From an uncultured Faecalibacterium sp. (GTDB lineage: Bacteria; Bacillota; Clostridia; Oscillospirales; Ruminococcaceae): a stretch of DNA of 5,640 bases. The position numbers and the translations under genes are program-made. The notes beneath the pieces are model-generated. The model did not search any database. It saw nothing but the letters and a program-made list of their open reading frames with translations, and was not told the DNA's origin. Every line of letters starts with the position of its first letter. Within the stretch, counting starts at the first letter, position 1. Location: positions 1 through 5,640 of the forward strand of contig CAKTCK010000075.1 of assembly GCA_934539245.1 (NCBI GenBank). The letters are read 5' to 3'. Of this stretch, positions 5,051 through 5,640 are shown one piece after another.

Positions 5051-5640
5051 ATGGAATTTTGGTTTTCAGAGTTTCACACCCCGGATGTGAAGCACAGCAT
5101 TCGTGTGAACAAGCAGCTCTATTCCAAGCAGAGCGATTACCAGCGCATTGATATCTTTGAGACCCCGGAGTTTGGCCGGGTGCTCACGCTGGACGGCAAC
5201 GTGATGCTGACCGAGCGCGACGAATTCATCTACGACGAAATGATCGTCCATGTGCCCATGGCGGTGCACAAGGAGGCCAAGGATATTCTGGTCATCGGCG
5301 CCGGAGACGGCGGCGTGGTGCGGGAGCTGACCCGCTATGACCGCGTGGAGCGCATCGACCTTGTGGAGATGGACCCGCAGGTGGTGGAAGCCTGCCGCGC
5401 CTACCTGCCCGGCAATGCCTGCCGCATGGATGACCGCCGGGTGCATATCTACTTTGAGAACGCCCTGAAGTATATCCGCCGCTGCGAGGAAGAGTACGAC
5501 CTGATCATCGTGGACTCCTCCGACCCCTTTGGCCCTTCCGAGGGTCTGTTCACCCGCGAGTTCTACGGCAGCTGCTTCAACGCCCTGAAAGAGGACGGCA
5601 TCATGGTCAACCAGCAGGGCAGCCCCTTCTACGCCGAGGA
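5051..5640 (+). CDS. speE: Spermidine synthase (polyamine aminopropyltransferase), N-terminal 196 codons (partial, runs off right edge)
   Basis: The enzyme transfers the aminopropyl group of decarboxylated S-adenosylmethionine to putrescine in the cytoplasm, giving spermidine and methylthioadenosine. The visible part holds the small N-terminal beta domain starting MEFWFSE, LTLDGNVMLTERDEF (46-60), YDEM (61-64), the nucleotide-binding glycine loop IGAGDGG (82-88), VEMDP (105-109, acidic residue for the ribose) and VDSSDPFGPSEGLF (154-167) with Asp155 and Asp158, which hold the amine substrates in characterised members. Family proteins are usually about 280-290 residues, so roughly 90 are missing beyond the edge. 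The ribosome site AAGGAGGG (5037-5044) overlaps the TAA stop of speA and sits well placed for ATG 5051, indicating a tight operon under the same leader. Spermidine is the usual product, but related aminopropyltransferases with other amine preferences cannot be ruled out. Confidence 0.95.
   Translation, partial: MEFWFSEFHTPDVKHSIRVNKQLYSKQSDYQRIDIFETPEFGRVLTLDGNVMLTERDEFIYDEMIVHVPMAVHKEAKDILVIGAGDGGVVRELTRYDRVERIDLVEMDPQVVEACRAYLPGNACRMDDRRVHIYFENALKYIRRCEEEYDLIIVDSSDPFGPSEGLFTREFYGSCFNALKEDGIMVNQQGSPFYAE

Overview
The window looks like chromosome from a fairly GC-rich Gram-positive gut anaerobe of the Clostridia, most likely Oscillospiraceae and possibly Faecalibacterium. That placement is an inference from three things: pyrophosphate-type phosphofructokinases of the clostridial kind, a Bacillus-type fold III SpeA, and strong AGGAGG ribosome sites with well-formed intrinsic terminators. 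No mobile element, CRISPR array, tRNA or rRNA was seen.

Left part (minus strand, 1-1658): two tandem paralogous phosphofructokinase genes read leftwards. The first in transcription order is complete (435-1658). The second starts at 350 and runs off the left edge. Over the 116 residues that can be compared they align without gaps at about 59% identity (hand count). Both carry the GGND signature, and the complete one also has PKTIDND, which points to pyrophosphate rather than ATP as phosphoryl donor. The 84-bp gap between them holds a small palindrome followed by five U on the transcript.

Middle (1659-3054): an AT-rich divergent intergenic region contains nested dyads and seven TGCAA/TTGCA words, with back-to-back promoter candidates. 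Rightwards of it lies a membrane-anchored SGNH/GDSL hydrolase (1999-3009) that ends in a strong intrinsic terminator.

Right part (3055-5640): about 500 bp without a convincing protein gene precedes a polyamine operon. The operon is speA (arginine decarboxylase family, 3572-5038) and, 12 bp later, speE (spermidine synthase, cut by the right edge). The gene-free stretch is the most interesting part of the window. It has a very good promoter (TTGACA, 17 bp, extended -10), a run of hairpins, an Arg/Lys-rich 14-codon reading frame, and a strong terminator only 35 bp before the speA start codon. The terminator's left arm can instead pair in a competing hairpin. This is the layout of an attenuated leader controlling polyamine synthesis, and I do not recognise it as any known riboswitch class.

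Functionally, the left genes serve glycolysis/gluconeogenesis at the fructose-6-phosphate step. The right genes make agmatine and then, after steps encoded elsewhere, join an aminopropyl group to putrescine. The hydrolase is a separate single-gene unit between them.
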